Assembly (NCBI GenBank): GCA_938027385.1
Contig: CALJBF010000007.1
Coordinates: forward strand, 1 to 8,112
Direction: 5' to 3'
Source: an uncultured Porphyromonadaceae bacterium
GTDB lineage: Bacteria; Bacteroidota; Bacteroidia; Bacteroidales; Muribaculaceae
Length of the DNA stretch: 8,112 nt
The notes beneath the pieces were generated by a model. It did no database searches. It saw only the letters and a program-made list of their open reading frames with translations, and was not told the origin of the DNA. Numbering within the stretch: position 1 is the stretch's first letter; the number at the start of each line of letters is the position of its first letter. Positions 6,942 through 8,112 of this stretch are shown here, one piece after another. Made by a program: the position numbers and the translations under genes.

Positions 6942-8112
6942 TCAGCGGGCCACGCGGTATGCCTTGACGCTGTTGCCGTCGGTGACACGTACCACGAAGA
7001 AACCGTGGCCTACAGTGTCGAGAACCGACAGGCCGCGGCCTTCGGCAACCTTGATGCCCGAGATGTTGAATACCTCTACGCGTGCGTCGGCCGACATGTC
7101 GGTGTTCACATCATCTATACCATGTACATAATCATCGACGCCGCTTATGGTGAAGTCGTCGAAGAACGCCAGGTTAGAAGGGCTTGTGGTGGTGTGGCGC
7201 AACGCGATGCGGATGTTCTTGTTCTCGTAGGCCGAGAGGTCAACCTCATAGTGGTTCCATTCGCCTTCGTCGAGGAAAGGCATCTCGGTGTCCTTCATCA
7301 CCACGGTGAAGTCAGCGGGCTGGGGGTTGTCGAGTTTCTCGGTCACGAGCACAGTCACGTGGTGCTTGGGATCGGGGAGCACGCTGTTTACGGTCTCCCA
7401 GTTGCGGGCGTAGAAGTCGAACTTGGCATGCGCGGTGGCTGTTACCGACTTGGAGATGATCCAGTTGTCGGCGTTCGAGGCCTCGGGCGACGATGCCACG
7501 AGAGCCCAGAGGCCCGACACGGGTTTCATCATGCCGTACATGCCGTGCTCTGTCGAGTCGTGTTCGGCACTGAAGGCGCCGCGGATGCCGTCGGCGCTGT
7601 AATATACCCAGTATGAGCTGAAACTGTAGTTGGCACCGCGGTCAACGTCGATCATATCGAAATCCTTGTCCCACTCATAGTCGAGGGGGTTGGGCTCGAA
7701 CGAGTAGTAGTAGATGCCTTTGGCCAGAGCCTCGCCGCTTACGGGGAACGATACAGAGTAACCGCTCTCGAACTCTACGGTCATGTTGTCGGTGACTTTG
7801 GCTGAGGTCTCGCCGGCATTGAACTGCAGGCTGAACTGCTTGCCCTCGCCTGTGGCGATTACGTCGCCGGCCTTGATCGAGCTTTCGAAGTTAGGTGTCG
7901 AGAATGAAACGCTCTTTACCTTGAGCGCATCGGCGCCCTGGTTGTGGAGTGTGAAGATGTCGCCCGAATTGATTGCCTTGTTGTAGTTCACCTTGCCGGC
8001 ATCCCACGAGCTGAGGTTGAACGATGCCGAGCTTGCCTTGTTCTCGTCGATGACGATGTGTGTCAGCGAGCCGCCGTCGTCACTGTTGCTGAGGCTGTAG
8101 TGTGCCCAGCGG
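6942..8112 (-). CDS. Secreted choice-of-anchor J protein, 5' end beyond window
   Basis: The frame is open to the right edge: about 390 C-terminal codons are visible, starting in-frame with RWAHYSLSNSDDGG. The GTG at 7991 is an internal Val in the middle of a beta domain, not a start. Visible domains: an unassigned beta stretch (residues 1-45); a choice-of-anchor D/HYDIN-like sandwich (about 50-127, with IFTLHNQGADALKVKSVSFS and FPVSGEA); a choice-of-anchor J domain (about 136-328, with YYYSFEPNP, ADNWIIS, NPQPADFTVV, YEVDLSAYENKNIRIALRH and AFFDDFTISG); and a sorting-type tail (about 343-389, VEVFNISGIKVAEG through KAYRVAR). D and J domains commonly follow a catalytic or binding head in Bacteroidota secreted proteins, so the missing N-terminus may hold the main activity, possibly a peptidase. 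It is the first visible gene of the operon. The J domain is clear; the head is unknown. Confidence 0.82.
   Translation of the reverse strand, partial: RWAHYSLSNSDDGGSLTHIVIDENKASSASFNLSSWDAGKVNYNKAINSGDIFTLHNQGADALKVKSVSFSTPNFESSIKAGDVIATGEGKQFSLQFNAGETSAKVTDNMTVEFESGYSVSFPVSGEALAKGIYYYSFEPNPLDYEWDKDFDMIDVDRGANYSFSSYWVYYSADGIRGAFSAEHDSTEHGMYGMMKPVSGLWALVASSPEASNADNWIISKSVTATAHAKFDFYARNWETVNSVLPDPKHHVTVLVTEKLDNPQPADFTVVMKDTEMPFLDEGEWNHYEVDLSAYENKNIRIALRHTTTSPSNLAFFDDFTISGVDDYVHGIDDVNTDMSADARVEVFNISGIKVAEGRGLSVLDTVGHGFFVVRVTDGNSVKAYRVAR

Noticed and set aside
7989..7991. GTG as the start of the rightmost gene
   Set aside because: The frame stays open for 40 more codons to the window edge, and the GTG falls within a beta-domain region with no signal peptide after it, so it is an internal Val codon.
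1..8112. tRNA, rRNA, CRISPR arrays, insertion sequences, phage or conjugation genes
   Set aside because: No cloverleaf, regularly spaced direct repeats, terminal inverted repeats or transposase/integrase-like frame was seen. The window is filled by five ordinary minus-strand genes and short gaps.

Overview
The window looks like a chromosomal segment from a gut-type Bacteroidota, most likely order Bacteroidales. Muribaculaceae, Prevotellaceae or Rikenellaceae are plausible, but the family cannot be fixed from this sequence. The reasons are TAnnTTTG-type -7 promoter boxes, no obvious Shine-Dalgarno sequences, a TPR/transmembrane/HTH regulator of a kind typical of Bacteroides relatives, and secreted proteins with choice-of-anchor J (cleaved adhesin) and Omp28-like domains and short C-terminal tails resembling type IX secretion (T9SS) sorting domains. 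Every supported gene lies on the minus strand, so transcription runs from the right edge to the left. The secreted-protein genes are GC-rich (about 60% in sampled lines), while the first half of the regulator gene is much richer in AT.

Right to left: (i) 6942-8112 is the 3' part of a secreted protein with a choice-of-anchor D-like beta domain, one choice-of-anchor J domain and a sorting-type tail; its start lies beyond the window. (ii) A 94-base gap holds a long two-tier hairpin. (iii) 4373-6847 encodes an 824-residue secreted adhesin-like protein built from two copies of a three-domain unit (carboxypeptidase-regulatory/PEGA-like, choice-of-anchor J, FN3-like) plus a sorting-type tail. (iv) 2562-4376 overlaps the previous gene by ATGA and encodes a 604-residue Omp28-related exported protein whose thioredoxin-like domain lacks the CxxC cysteines. 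A good intrinsic terminator follows. (v) 585-2372 has its own promoter and encodes a membrane-anchored TPR regulator-like protein with a cytoplasmic coiled coil and LuxR-like HTH. (vi) 1-352 is the 5' part of a small exported DUF3244-like protein with a clear Bacteroidales promoter; it runs off the left edge.

The right-hand three genes look like one surface or secreted protein operon whose products share domains and C-terminal tails, probably delivered by the same route. The regulator and the small DUF3244-like protein form separate transcription units. Their closeness suggests, but does not prove, that the membrane regulator controls one or both neighbours. No RNA genes, mobile elements or CRISPR arrays were seen, and no gene-free stretch exceeds 300 bases.
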